A stretch of DNA of 64,000 nt from Stropharia rugosoannulata (Eukaryota; Basidiomycota; Agaricomycetes; Agaricales; Strophariaceae): positions 620,001-684,000 of the forward strand of contig JANCIK010000007.1 of NCBI GenBank assembly GCA_028532985.1, in the 5' to 3' direction. Position 1 is the stretch's first letter; each line of letters opens with the position of its first letter. Made by a program: the position numbers and the translations under genes. Below the pieces are notes generated by a model. That model was given only the letters and a program-made list of their open reading frames with translations. It ran no database searches and had not been told where the DNA came from. Shown piece after piece: positions 36,859 to 47,247 of the stretch.

Positions 36859-39800
36859 ATGGAACATGAGTCAGAGCCACTGGACTGGGGAAATGAAGAT
36901 GAAGAACAGAAGGAGGCTTATCGACGAGCTTCGCAAGACAATTCTGCAAGACAAGAATATTCCGCTGACGCTGATGGCGGCGCCGAGGACACCATATCCC
37001 TCGGTGACGAAGAAGAAGACGGCTACTATTTCCAACGAGAGCTCCCTCGCAGATTCGAAGATGATGCTGACTCTGCGAGCATGCCGGAGGATTCATTCGA
37101 TAGGCCTTCATCACCTAGACGGCGGGCAGATTCCATGGGCGCTAATGAACAACCTCGGTATCAGGATGGCCCCCGTGAAGTAGAGCACTTCGAACGCGCC
37201 TCTTCACGCACTTCGAATGCGCATATTGACTCTCCTACTAGAGAAAAAGACCAGGACCATTCATGGAGACAACAAACATCGCCAAGCCAGATAACGACCA
37301 CCCGCCTCACACACGCTCTCCCTCCAAAGCCAGTAACGGCTAACGTACCTTATCTACCTCCTTCTCACCCTTCTATTGTGGCAGCTACCAGCATGACAGA
37401 TCCCACCCTGAATGGGACAACGCCAGCAAAGACAGCTACGGTAAAACCAGCAGCACCTTCGGGAGCAAATGATGTTCCCCACCCGTGGGTATTGCGACGA
37501 CCTCGCCACGGTGGAGAGCCATATTACTATAATTCCGTCTCTGGGGAGAATGCATGGCAGATTCCCGTGAGCAACCTCTCTTCCTCTAGTTCTGGACAGG
37601 TCTCCCGTCGCCCACATAACGGGTCTGCGACCGACGCATATATGACTCAGTCTAACTCTAACATGCATCAATCGCAGAATCGCTCCAGGCCAGAGCATGA
37701 TAATTCTCGAGCCAGACCTGATCAAAGCGAAGAGGTGGCGACCTCCGAACGTCGGAGAAATGCCTTCTCGGATCGTCATTATAGGCCTGGAGATCTACCT
37801 GCAAATACAACAGTACTTGCCCCTGGCGCTCGCGATATACGTCATTCAGGACGCGAGGACGTAGTAAGCGATCAGTATCCTTCAAGGTCACGATATGAAA
37901 GGTCTCCTCCACCGCCCTCGTCACCTCGCCAACGACGAAGGACAAGGTCCTCTTCTCCAGTAGCTCGTCCGCCTCCATCCCATCCTAGAAATGCGGATTA
38001 TCCTGCTTCTCGAAACAACTCTAATCAACGAGACAGGAATGGGTATACTAACTCTATTCCACCCGTATCACAGCAGCGAGACCCAGATGCGTCTCGTGAC
38101 CGTTGGCCATCCTCTCATCTTCCTCCCACAGACTATGACAGGTCCGAACGTGCTAATCACAAACCATTCCAAAGATTGGATGACCGTGACTATGCTCAGC
38201 CGCCTCCAGACGAACCTCGTCCATATGTTCGCAGGCGTGAAAGTGATCGAGGACCTCTTAGAGACAGAGACAGAGAGCAATCTCGCTATGCAGACGAGCA
38301 TCAATATCCAGCTGCAAACCAGAGCTATCAATCATCATCCAGTACGTTATCAGCCTCCTCCTCCCATCTACCTCCATCCCTCTGCGTCGTCCCCATATTC
38401 GCAAAAATATCCCAAATCATCGAAGAGCATAACAGGTCTCGTGTGGTATTGACTCTTTTAAGTCAATCTGCGTATCCTGCGATGTTCTTAGCCTCGAGCT
38501 TTCGAATCATTGGTTCTTGCCGTCGGCTCTGGTTATTCTGCTTCGAAACGGCATTTTCCTTCTTTCTTTTCTTGGCCTTACCTCTCACTTTTGTGTCTTC
38601 TTTTCTCACCCCATTTTTCACCCCTTTCCTACTCCGGTACTACAGGGACATACGAACGCGACCGGGAACCAACACGCGATTATCCACCTCATAGGGAAAG
38701 GTCAGGCGCACCGTACCCTGAACACAAGGACAGGACGGGCCCTTTCGACCGTGGCACAAGTTCCACCGGATTACCTACTAACGTAGCCCCGCCGCATCCC
38801 CGTGAATCTTATAATCCACGGTCTCGAGATTATGAAGAGCGTCCCCCCGCACCTTACGATCAACGCCGAAATGGGGAACGTGAATTTGACCGTTCAAGGC
38901 GCGAGGTCCCTCCAGTAGCCCCTTACCAGTCCAGGAGGCCTCCAGTTGATTATCCTCCTCGCCAAAACTTCTCAGCACCGACAGTCAGCAAAGCAAATCG
39001 ATATCCAGAGACATATGATCGTCTTCCGGCAGAGGACCCGCCCCAAGTATCACGTACGTCGTCTTCATCAGCATCCAGATCGCTTGTATACCGACAGGAA
39101 TTTTTCTTCATAACTTATTTGTCTTGTCGTGCTGCGTGTTGCTCTTTAATTGCGATATCATAGACCACAGGAGAGAACCTTTACCACCGCAGACTGCGTC
39201 ATTCATGTCCGCCCCGTCCGGAAGAGATCTTCCGCCCCATTCCAGTCATCTGCCTGTACAGGACGACGCACCAAAGGACAGGCATGCTCCTGGATGGGCA
39301 AACTTTGATCCCACTTTGCCGCGTCAACCCAGACTTGTAGCAAACCTTGTCCTAGAAAGGGAGAAACGAGCTAAAGATCGACAAGCGTCTTACAATTCTG
39401 ACTCAACTGGCCAAGAAGAAAGGTCCAGAGCGACCATGGATACCGCGGCCGCGTCAGTACCAAAGGCGACGAATGTTAGTGCACCAAAACATCAACAAGT
39501 CAGCGCACCTTCCTATAGTCAAGACCGCAGAAATATAACCGCACCTGAGGAGCACGATCGAGATCGAGAATATCCTCCAAGACCACCGAGGTTGGACACG
39601 CGCATGGATGTTGACCGCCGCGAAGTGGTGACGGACAACCGTAGACCGACATCCCCACGTGGTCCGAGAAGCGCCTTACCACCACGCCACGACGAGGAGG
39701 ATCGCTATCCGCGAGGTCCAAGGTCTGCGAGGTCGACATATACGCCCACTGAAAGGTCTTCTGCTTATCCAACGGTCACATCTGTCCCCCCTCCGAATGG

Positions 39801-41389
39801 TCGGTATGATAATGGATATCCACCCACTCCCGGTCCCCCTCGCGATATACACCCAGTCGATGAAAGACGATTCAGCGACAACCGTAATGAATGGAGAGAC
39901 AAACGGTCGGCTGATGCGCATACAGAAAGAGGTTCTATGGTAAGGCGCATATCATTTTTCTGTTGCGACTTCTTTCAACTGTACTGTCTTTTGCAGCCCC
40001 CGCAACGTGATTTCAGGAACTTGCCTGTTGAGAACGGCCGTGCTCCTTCACCCCCAGCTGCTTCCGGGACGAATAATGTGCCCATAGGAGCCAGACGGAA
40101 TAACATGACCATTCCTTCTGGGCCATCTCTTAAAACATTTAACCCTGGACCTCCTCCACAAGTATTCGGATACAATCCTGATGCTATGCCACCCCCTTCA
40201 ACGCTCATCCGTCAGCTACCTACACCCGACGCTAAGCGTGGACCAGAACGGCACGATAAGGTAAGTTTATTGTCTCTTATAGATCCTATGTTTGCCTAAT
40301 CAGCGCATATAGTTGGCAAACGATGTCGTGGATGATTACAAGACTAGTGCCAAGGGACCAGTGCCTCCGCCGTCTACATTGCAAACCAGTGCTCCGCAGG
40401 TGTGTCCTTCCTATCTACCCAATAACTCTCTACTTACTTGAATCAGTCTTCATCCGCCGTGAGCAAGCAGCCACCCTTGTCGGTGGAAGCAGATAAGACA
40501 AAACGTCGCGTTTCTCGATTCTCGCCCCTGGTTCCTGTGTGTTATCATTTATCTTCCATATATTCTCATTTTAATGACCCCCTTGAAGCAGAGATCCGAG
40601 CTCAATCAAAATCAAGCAATCCAGCAAAATGAACGAAGGCGCACACCCGAAGAGCTCCACAAGGCCGAGCGTACCATAAAGGTCGAGCCCGGGGTTAAGG
40701 TCGAGCCTGGAGTTAAGGTTGAGTCTACGGTCAAGGTGGAAGCTGGGGTTAAGATCGAGCCGTCATCAGAAGGCCCTCCAGCTCGACGGGATGACCGGCC
40801 CGCTCAAAGCCGCTTTGCCAATCGTGCCAACATCACACCTCCTCATTCAGAAGCATACAGGCCGGAAACATCTCAGCCACCCTCATCGGAGCCTGGTCGC
40901 ACCCCGCGATCTCGGTATAGATGGAGTGAACAAATGGCTCATGCTGCCGTAGCTCCCGACTCTCCAGAGGCGGCGATTGAACAAAAACCTCCACGCCATC
41001 GCAAGTATAGTGCCCGATATGTTGCCTCGGAAGAGATTACAACGGCAATGGAGGTATCATCTGAAGATCGAAAAAATACTCAGGAAGGGCCACTTAGCTT
41101 CAGAGAACGTCTCGAAGCTCCCTCGCAGATTAGACGCGCATCCACGACTACTATGACTCTTCTGGACAGGTTGTCATCTGTTCAGGACAGCGTGCAGGTC
41201 TCACCAGAAGCATCAGATGTTCATACTCCGTCATTGCGCGATAGGCTTGTCCCTTCAAAGAGGGACCGTGACGATATGGCTATGGAAGGCATTGAGTCAA
41301 ATGGTCAAGGTTACGAAGTGGACGATGGTAATGATGCTAAGCGCATGAAGCGCAGAGGTTCGAAAGTGAAACGGGGTGGCAGGAGATAA
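36859..41389 (+). CDS. Long disordered protein with one WW domain and SUMO-motif repeat
   Basis: Model: 36859-38341, 38646-39053, 39164-39939, 39997-40260, 40313-40399, 40447-40536 and 40592-41389, about 1301 residues. I start at ATG 36859 (MEHESEPLDWGNEDEEQ); the frame is open upstream but lacks an ATG. A WW domain spans about residues 208-238: Trp210 (HPWVLRRP), the YYYN aromatic block and Trp233 before QIP. WW domains bind Pro-rich or phospho-Ser-Pro ligands. The rest is low-complexity: Arg/Asp/Ser-rich and Pro-rich stretches resembling splicing or RNA polymerase CTD-associated factors. Near the C-terminus, five tandem psi-K-x-E motifs occur, and the protein ends in a basic RRGSKVKRGGRR signal. 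Intron 38342-38645 (304 nt) is the weakest point: a Pro-rich frame inside it could be an exon. Likely nuclear; exact function unknown. Confidence 0.8.
40676..40759 (+). repeat. 18-bp coding repeat giving five psi-K-x-E motifs
   Basis: The unit GTTAAGGTCGAGCCTGGA and variants repeat with an exact 18-base period (four full steps). It encodes IKVE, VKVE, VKVE, VKVE and VKIE spaced by six residues, each matching the SUMO-acceptor consensus. Confidence 0.9.
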
Positions 41390-41755
41390 AACACGAAGGA
41401 TCGCCCGGCTACCCCTGTTCTTTCTCAGTGGAAATACTCAGCAAAATGTTTCTGTTAATATTTGACATCGTCTGTTGTTCTTTGTGTGCGCATCCTCTCT
41501 GCCTATGTTACTAGTTGTTTTCACTACCCCCGTTCTTATTAACGATTCCTCTATGTTTTTCAAGTTTCCGAAGCTGTCTTACGCTGGTGCTGTGGCAATG
41601 GTCAAAGGTTATGCATTGTGCTTCGCTAAAGTCAAATCAATCTAGACAAAGTCTCGCCGCATAGGGTATGCACGACTCTTGGTTATATTATCAAACGAGA
41701 TTGGCCACGGGTCCCGGGACATTTTAAAGAAGGGTATTTCTGCGAAGTTGCAAGA
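41390..41755. other. Spacer between convergent frames
   Basis: About 370 nt with the 3' UTR of the WW-domain gene. No gene seen. Confidence 0.4.
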
Positions 41756-42340
41756 TTAGCTGAATATAATCCTGCTCATTTTACGAGACATACGAATTGG
41801 GCGGAGATAATCGCAGATGCAAGCCACGGTGGACTGTCGATCCTGCGCGCCCGGCTGATGGTCAATGGCAGGCTTGACATCGCCATCGGCTTCCCCCTTG
41901 CAAAAAGATAGGTCCACGGAAATATTAGCCGAAGTTGTCTCAGCGTTTTTTGGACAAGGGGTATCATTACTGCCCATGTTTATCGAGAAGCTTGACTTGA
42001 TGTACGATGTGGCGGCGTCCTCGCTGAACTGTAGGTGGAGTTTGAACGAGGTGAGTGAGCCATTGCACTGATATAGGAGCCTCAGAGCCTCGCGGTACGA
42101 GTCCCGCCTAGAGCGTAAAGGCTTAGTAACTGTGCTGGAAGCTTGGTCGCTATGTGCTATGATGGATAAACTGGTAGAAGTAGAGATCGCCGCGTCGTCT
42201 TCGGATCCTGCAGAGTATTGTGCCACCAGTGGCCCAGTTGGCCAGTCGGCCATTTCGTTTGCTGTGTAGCCTTTAGTCAATGTTACAGAGCCTTGGACAC
42301 AAACAATATCGCTATCGCTGTTCTCAGAAAAGGAGGTCAT
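41756..42340 (-). CDS. Hypothetical protein, 194 residues, no recognised family
   Basis: A single uninterrupted frame from ATG 42340 to the stop at 41756. The N-terminal half is acidic and Ser/Thr-rich (ENSDSDIVC, GSEDDAAIS), followed by RSRRDSYREALRLLYQ, which could be a short helix, and a polar C-terminus ending MSRKMSRIIFS. No signal peptide or membrane helix. Codon use looks ordinary for the window. It may be a lineage-specific gene, or partly intronic; I cannot assign a function. Confidence 0.4.
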   Translation of the reverse strand: MTSFSENSDSDIVCVQGSVTLTKGYTANEMADWPTGPLVAQYSAGSEDDAAISTSTSLSIIAHSDQASSTVTKPLRSRRDSYREALRLLYQCNGSLTSFKLHLQFSEDAATSYIKSSFSINMGSNDTPCPKNAETTSANISVDLSFCKGEADGDVKPAIDHQPGAQDRQSTVACICDYLRPIRMSRKMSRIIFS

Positions 42341-42893
42341 AGTTACGACTTAAGTAAAACACAGACGCCACTGTTTTGAGGTTAGAAAGGGAACTGATCA
42401 GAGCCACAGCTTCAGACTAGTCTAGTACTATGCACGGGAAAAGCCGAACTCACTTAGGCGCCGGGGGATCTCTCAGTGCAAGTTGGTTATATGAGTCCCG
42501 TGGTGTGCGATATGAGCAAATGCATGGCAAAAAGGGTTTGCTTACGCACTGAAGTGTCGCATCTAAGCAAGTCTGAGGTTGCCAATGAAATTTTATTTAA
42601 ATCATAGTCGACTACTACATAATGACATAGTACATTATTGCCTATATTTTGCTAAATTTACAGTATCGTGGTCATGGCGAGGATATCAAACCCATCGCGA
42701 CTGATTGGGCCGTTAATGAGTGAGACTTGTGTATACAATTATTAGGAGGCGAATACAGTATTATCGAGTCGGGGTCGATCTTCGTGACTTGCGATAGGAG
42801 CCCCTTGAGATTAGTTGTGAGATGATAGTGTACTTGTACTTGTGCTTGTCGAAGCTGATTGACTATTAGGCCATGTAAAAAATATAGGCGGCT
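42341..42893. other. Intergenic region
   Basis: About 550 nt, AT-rich, between the orphan frame and the 3' end of the PemK-like gene. An AAGTACAAGTAC-type repeat (minus strand) occurs near 42832-42852. No gene seen. Confidence 0.4.
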
Positions 42894-43363
42894 TTAGCGG
42901 TACTGTTGAGAAAATTTGACTGAAGACGAAGGTCAGTGACATGCCACAAATGCAAAATGTACACTTACTGATATCACACTTCAGGGCCAGATAATCCTGA
43001 TAGTGCATCGCAGCGTGTGGTTTATTAGGCCGTAGGTTGTCTTGGTGGATCAGCTTGGGGTATCCAACATTGACTTGACTCTCGCCCTTGATTGGATCTA
43101 CTGGGAGACCATATCTCGAGGCTCTCCGTGTCGGAGTTCCATCTGGATGGTTGTGCGACATGGGAGCGACCAGAACATAGCCATGCAAATCGGGCGGAGA
43201 CAGTATAATGACCGGATGTTGACCCACATTTCCCTAAGGCCACAAAGTCAGTTAAGGCCCCCTTGCGGGTATGTCGCTCGATGATACTCACAGCACCTTC
43301 CGGCCGGGGCACAAAGTGCTTTGGCTTGGCCTTCATGATATCTCCTTCACTGAGGTATTGCAT
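42894..43363 (-). CDS. Small PemK/MazF-like protein, probably exported
   Basis: Exons 43292-43363, 42969-43233 and (tentative) 42894-42919 on the minus strand, about 120 residues. The core begins GDIMKAKPKHFVPRPEGAG, continues NVGQHPVIILSPPDLHGYV and LVAPMSHNHPDG, then YGLPVDPIKGESQVNVGYPK and HQDNLRPN. The order GD(I/V)...G...HPVIILS...G...V.VAPMSH parallels the beta-barrel of bacterial PemK/MazF proteins (GDIV, RRPVVVLS, VIVAPITS). I recall similar small basidiomycete proteins with a signal peptide. Here a hydrophobic stretch (AYLIPLIIILILYG) lies in frame directly before the ATG, which suggests that an upstream exon supplies the true start and a signal sequence. Fold similarity is inferred; RNase activity is not implied, and the catalytic Arg and Thr/Ser of MazF cannot be placed with confidence. 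Confidence 0.68.
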
Positions 43364-45247
43364 TCCGTAGAGTATTAAAATTATTATAAGGGGAATAAGA
43401 TAGGCTTGAAAGAATGTAAGGCGTAAAGGATTCGATGTATCTCAAGATAGTTGACTGATAAAACTGTAGGATAAGCAAAATCAGTATCCGGGAGCGACGC
43501 TGAGTGATGATAACAAACTTACAGACTCTAACGACCACAGAAATTGAGGAGCTGAATGTCTTGAAGGAAACCTGGGTAGCAGGCTGCTTCCGGTACCTAA
43601 CCAAGAATCGGCTCTGTGGGTTAATGCCCTCGTTCGACATCTCGCGGTTATATATGTATACCGTGGCCGTGACCGAATGGGAGAACCGCACTTGCACCGG
43701 ACGTGCCGTGTGCCCTGACAGAATACAGACATTCCATTTGATATGCCAATTCTGTCCCCAGGCTCCGGGCGAACGGCGCAGGACAGGTTATAATTACATA
43801 ACAGAAAAGCGTCGGGAGTCGGGATGAAATGAGAGGCATAAGTTGGGCAGAAGCAGAGGAGCAGACCCAGGATGGTATTAACGACGCGTTTCATCTTGGC
43901 ATAAAATTGCGATGTTTAGCCTGGAGCTTGGGTCCAAACGCCTGAAAAAGACAGAGAAGCGCAGTGTATGCTGTGCGGATTGCGTCGTGACTGATCTGGC
44001 ATCTAATTTGGCGTCAGTATTTGGTCCCTATCTTGCCTCGTGGTGAAGCCAAAGGAAAAGAACAGTGCTTCGAACACACCGTGAGTAGGCCTTAGTAAAA
44101 ATAGCAGACACTTGAAAGTCGTGGGGACCCCATACCGCTGGCCAAGCTTCAGATTATTTTTTATTTTTTATTTTGGTTAGTCAATGTGGTCTTCAGTTAC
44201 CAATAGTATCATAGGGTTTAGTTGTGGTTTCGGCTTGAAATCCAGAATTTCACCTCACCGGTAAGAATTTCTTCTTGTTCCGATTTATCTAAGACTTTAC
44301 GGCTTGCAGAGCTCGAGAGTAGAATATGAATGTCATGAGGAGCGCATATGATCCATTATTCGCATCGATAACGCGCCACATAGATATTCTCAAGGTTATG
44401 TCAAGTAAGAGACCGTTGATAAAATAAACACACCACGTAAGAGGCTTAAACATTGCCGGAGCTCACAATAATAAGATTCCCCACCGCAAGACATAGTATG
44501 TTATCCGCAGATCTCTCAAAAATTTAGATGCCACATCGATCTTTCATGTTTTGTCGAAGTGGATAGTTTGTTATTCGCTTCAATACAAGTTCAAAATATT
44601 TTATATATCCTGACTGACGAACACATTTGTTTTCAGATCTTTTCGGATGACCCCGCCTCAGAACACTGTGCAATCGCACAGAATATTCTTTTAATTGAAT
44701 GCAAATGGAATACGGGACGGAACGGAGAGTTTATTTCCTCTCCAGGATCAATGAATAATGAATGGTCCATATGTTAAATGCGCTGCCGAACCGGAGTATC
44801 GAGGCCTGGCGAATCTGACACGTATAAAGGGTGGTGCTATATTTGATGGTGCTGTGTACCAGGAATAAAGACTACCTGAAGCGACAGCATTCTCTGCGCA
44901 AGACAGTAATCTATTTGCAGAAACTGATAGAAGATAGGCACAAAGTATACAGCATACGTGATAAGTAGATGCGTTTTTAAATTCTCATCAAGAGTTTTCG
45001 AGTTCTGACTGAAGTGAACTTTGGAAGGCACAAGACACTGATTGAGAGATGTAAGTAACGCAATGCTATCCCATACAGGCTTGGTGCTCACCAATTACAA
45101 GTGATATATCCTTTTACGAATGGCTATGTCAACGCCCTGAGGCATATGAATAGTGGTCCATCTGCCAAGTACTCCCCAGCATACCTCACTCATTATCCGA
45201 TTCAGGGCAGTATCCAACACCCTCAATCAGTCTTTGAGTGAAGGGGG
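43364..45247. other. Gene-poor region upstream of the PemK-like gene
   Basis: 1.9 kb. On the minus strand an ATG at 43894 opens a frame with a good signal-peptide-like start (MKRVVNTILGLLLCFCPTYA). It could be the first exon of the PemK-like gene or of an unrelated secreted protein, but I could not build an in-frame join. TTTTTATT-type AT tracts lie near 44158-44175. Nothing else is supported. Confidence 0.4.
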
Positions 45248-46602
45248 TCAATAGTTTTGGAGCATGGGGGGGCCAAGGAAGGTAAGGCTTTCGGAGTAAT
45301 TCGGGGTGGCACGAAAGCACTGCGTCATAAACGACGGCGTTAACCCTAATAAGACGGAGAAAAATATATCAGTGAGTGCTATGTACTTACAATGTTTTAA
45401 GATGCTGGAGAGAAAATAGAGTGAAACGCACTCTGTGGGATTTGTCACCGTCCCGTAATGAGAACCAGGTACCTCGTGAATAGATAACTTCGATATGCCA
45501 GCTTGCGTTAGTAATTCCTGCCACTCTTCGACGCATCCAATAGGATAGGCGATGTCTTCATGACAGTGAATAAAACACATGGGCACCGAAATCTGCGAAG
45601 GTGAGCCGCTGTTGAACTTGTACGAATAGGTCTGAATACCTTTTGCAGCTCTTCTAACGGAATGAGGCGGCGGCTACGGAACCATTCTACGTTTGTTTTA
45701 TACGCTTGCCTAATTTTCTCTGGAGACCCTGCCCAGTTCTTTTTAGCTGCTATTAGTCCATATTTCGCGATCCTGGAGCGTGGAAGGTGTCGGAATTAGA
45801 AGCAGTTCTCACAAAGAACTACTACCACCTACGCTATGACATCGTCCTCTCTGTTGTGGTTGTACAGCAGTTGGTGAGTGCCGGTCATAACTTCTTGAAC
45901 CATTTGTTCAGAAGATATATCTGGCCGAGCGCCGCTTTCGCTTTCACTCATAAGTACCCAATAATTGTACACTTCTTTTCGACCAGAGGTCACTATTTCT
46001 GGCTATAATGTAGACTCCTCAAAGTCAGTCGGGGACTGTGTATTCGAGATGAAAGCGCACCTCTTTTATTGGTGGGGGAGAGCAGAGGATAAGCGATGCC
46101 ACTCTTGCTGGGTTCATAATCGCAAGCTCGAACGCGACAATGCATCCAATCGCTAAACCAAAGATGTGACATGGCGGAAGATCCAATTTTCCCTGGCTCG
46201 CGAATAAGCCGTATTCTTAGTGTTCGCTGCAAGTGTGCGAACCATAATAATATCCAGATCTCGCGCAGAGACCTGAGGTGTGTATTCCTCTTCCTCTTTT
46301 ATCGTGCCTTTTGTGTCACCATATCCGCGCATGTCAATGGCAATCAAGTTGAATTCACGAAGATTTCTGTCGGCAAACTGGACTATTTAGAGATTGTGAT
46401 TGATTACAAGAAGCCGCAGGAGTTCAAAAAAGTACATACATTCAAAGCACTCCCGTCCTATATATCCGGAATGAAGAAAGAGAATACATGGTAGATCGGG
46501 GACGATATGCCTTGCCTCGTGTGTCGTAGGCGTCGATATTGCATAGCAAAAAGAAAAGGGTCCACTGGACGTCTCAATGTTGACGTAGGGCATTTTAGAC
46601 AC
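45248..46602 (-). CDS. Alpha/beta hydrolase-fold protein with Ala at the nucleophile elbow
   Basis: Seven exons on the minus strand: 46440-46602, 46243-46382, 46061-46192, 45833-46002, 45640-45772, 45391-45592 and 45248-45345; 345 residues in frame. It matches Agaricomycete alpha/beta hydrolases: MSKMPYVNIETSSGPFSFCY start, LFLHSGYIG, NLIAIDMRGYGDT, LPPCHIFGLAIG, VASLILCSPPP, CFIHCHEDIAYP and a C-terminal GSHYGTVTNP carrying the catalytic-type His. The elbow, usually G-x-S-x-G, reads Gly-Leu-Ala-Ile-Gly, so the Ser nucleophile is missing although Asp and His positions remain. The elbow lies close to a TTTAG that might be mistaken for an acceptor, but the upstream acceptor at 46193 keeps the family sequence intact. 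Likely a pseudo-enzyme or altered chemistry; substrate unknown. Confidence 0.88.
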
Positions 46603-47247
46603 GACCTGGAGAGCAACGGCGGGGAGGAATGGAAGGAAGCAAGAGACTCGCTAAGCTTAACCCACTACTCGTCCGAAACAAACACCGCCGGTTAACTTGG
46701 TAGTCCGAGAGCGAACAAAGTGTGACGCTGATCTGTTACTGCGAAGTTCTGGAAAACACAGCGGAAGATATTGTCACTGGGCAAAGGCTGGGTAAACAAT
46801 ACCCGACAGCGATTCTGTATAGATCACCAAACTTTTATCCTCCGAAGACTGCTTTCAATGTACCGGGAGCTAGTATTTGTGCTACGCCGGTTGGCAGTGG
46901 GGTTGTGAGATTCTGAGATAGGCATTATTCGAGAACATAAAAGAGTGCAAGGTGAATCTGGATTTGATCTGGGCGAATGCCCTGGGCTGAAATTTGTCCA
47001 TGCGGTTCTGACATGCGGTCCCGGTGGAAGCAACTGAGTTTTGACAGATTGAGAACTTGGAAAATGCATGAACGCCTTTTTGCACGAAATCATCCGAACT
47101 CCGCCAAGCCGCCCACGCGGGCGGAAAGGCCGCGCCGGCGCTAATCTCGTAAGCGACAACCTTTCTGGAGTTTGTTCCTGTCCGCCACCATCGTTTGCTT
47201 TGGTGTTCAGGTTCGGTACGGATACCTTTCGACCCGTGCTGTGATGG
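46603..47247. other. Divergent spacer between the hydrolase and GPI3
   Basis: About 645 nt holding both promoters. A frame of 143 codons on the minus strand (46824-47255) overlaps the GPI3 start and is Ser/Pro/Arg-rich; I regard it as chance. Confidence 0.45.

Noticed and set aside
38510..38645. Hydrophobic stretch (FFLFLALPLTF) suggesting a membrane helix in the WW-domain protein
   Set aside because: It lies inside the modelled intron 38342-38645, whose pyrimidine-rich 3' part translates to Phe/Leu/Ser by chance.
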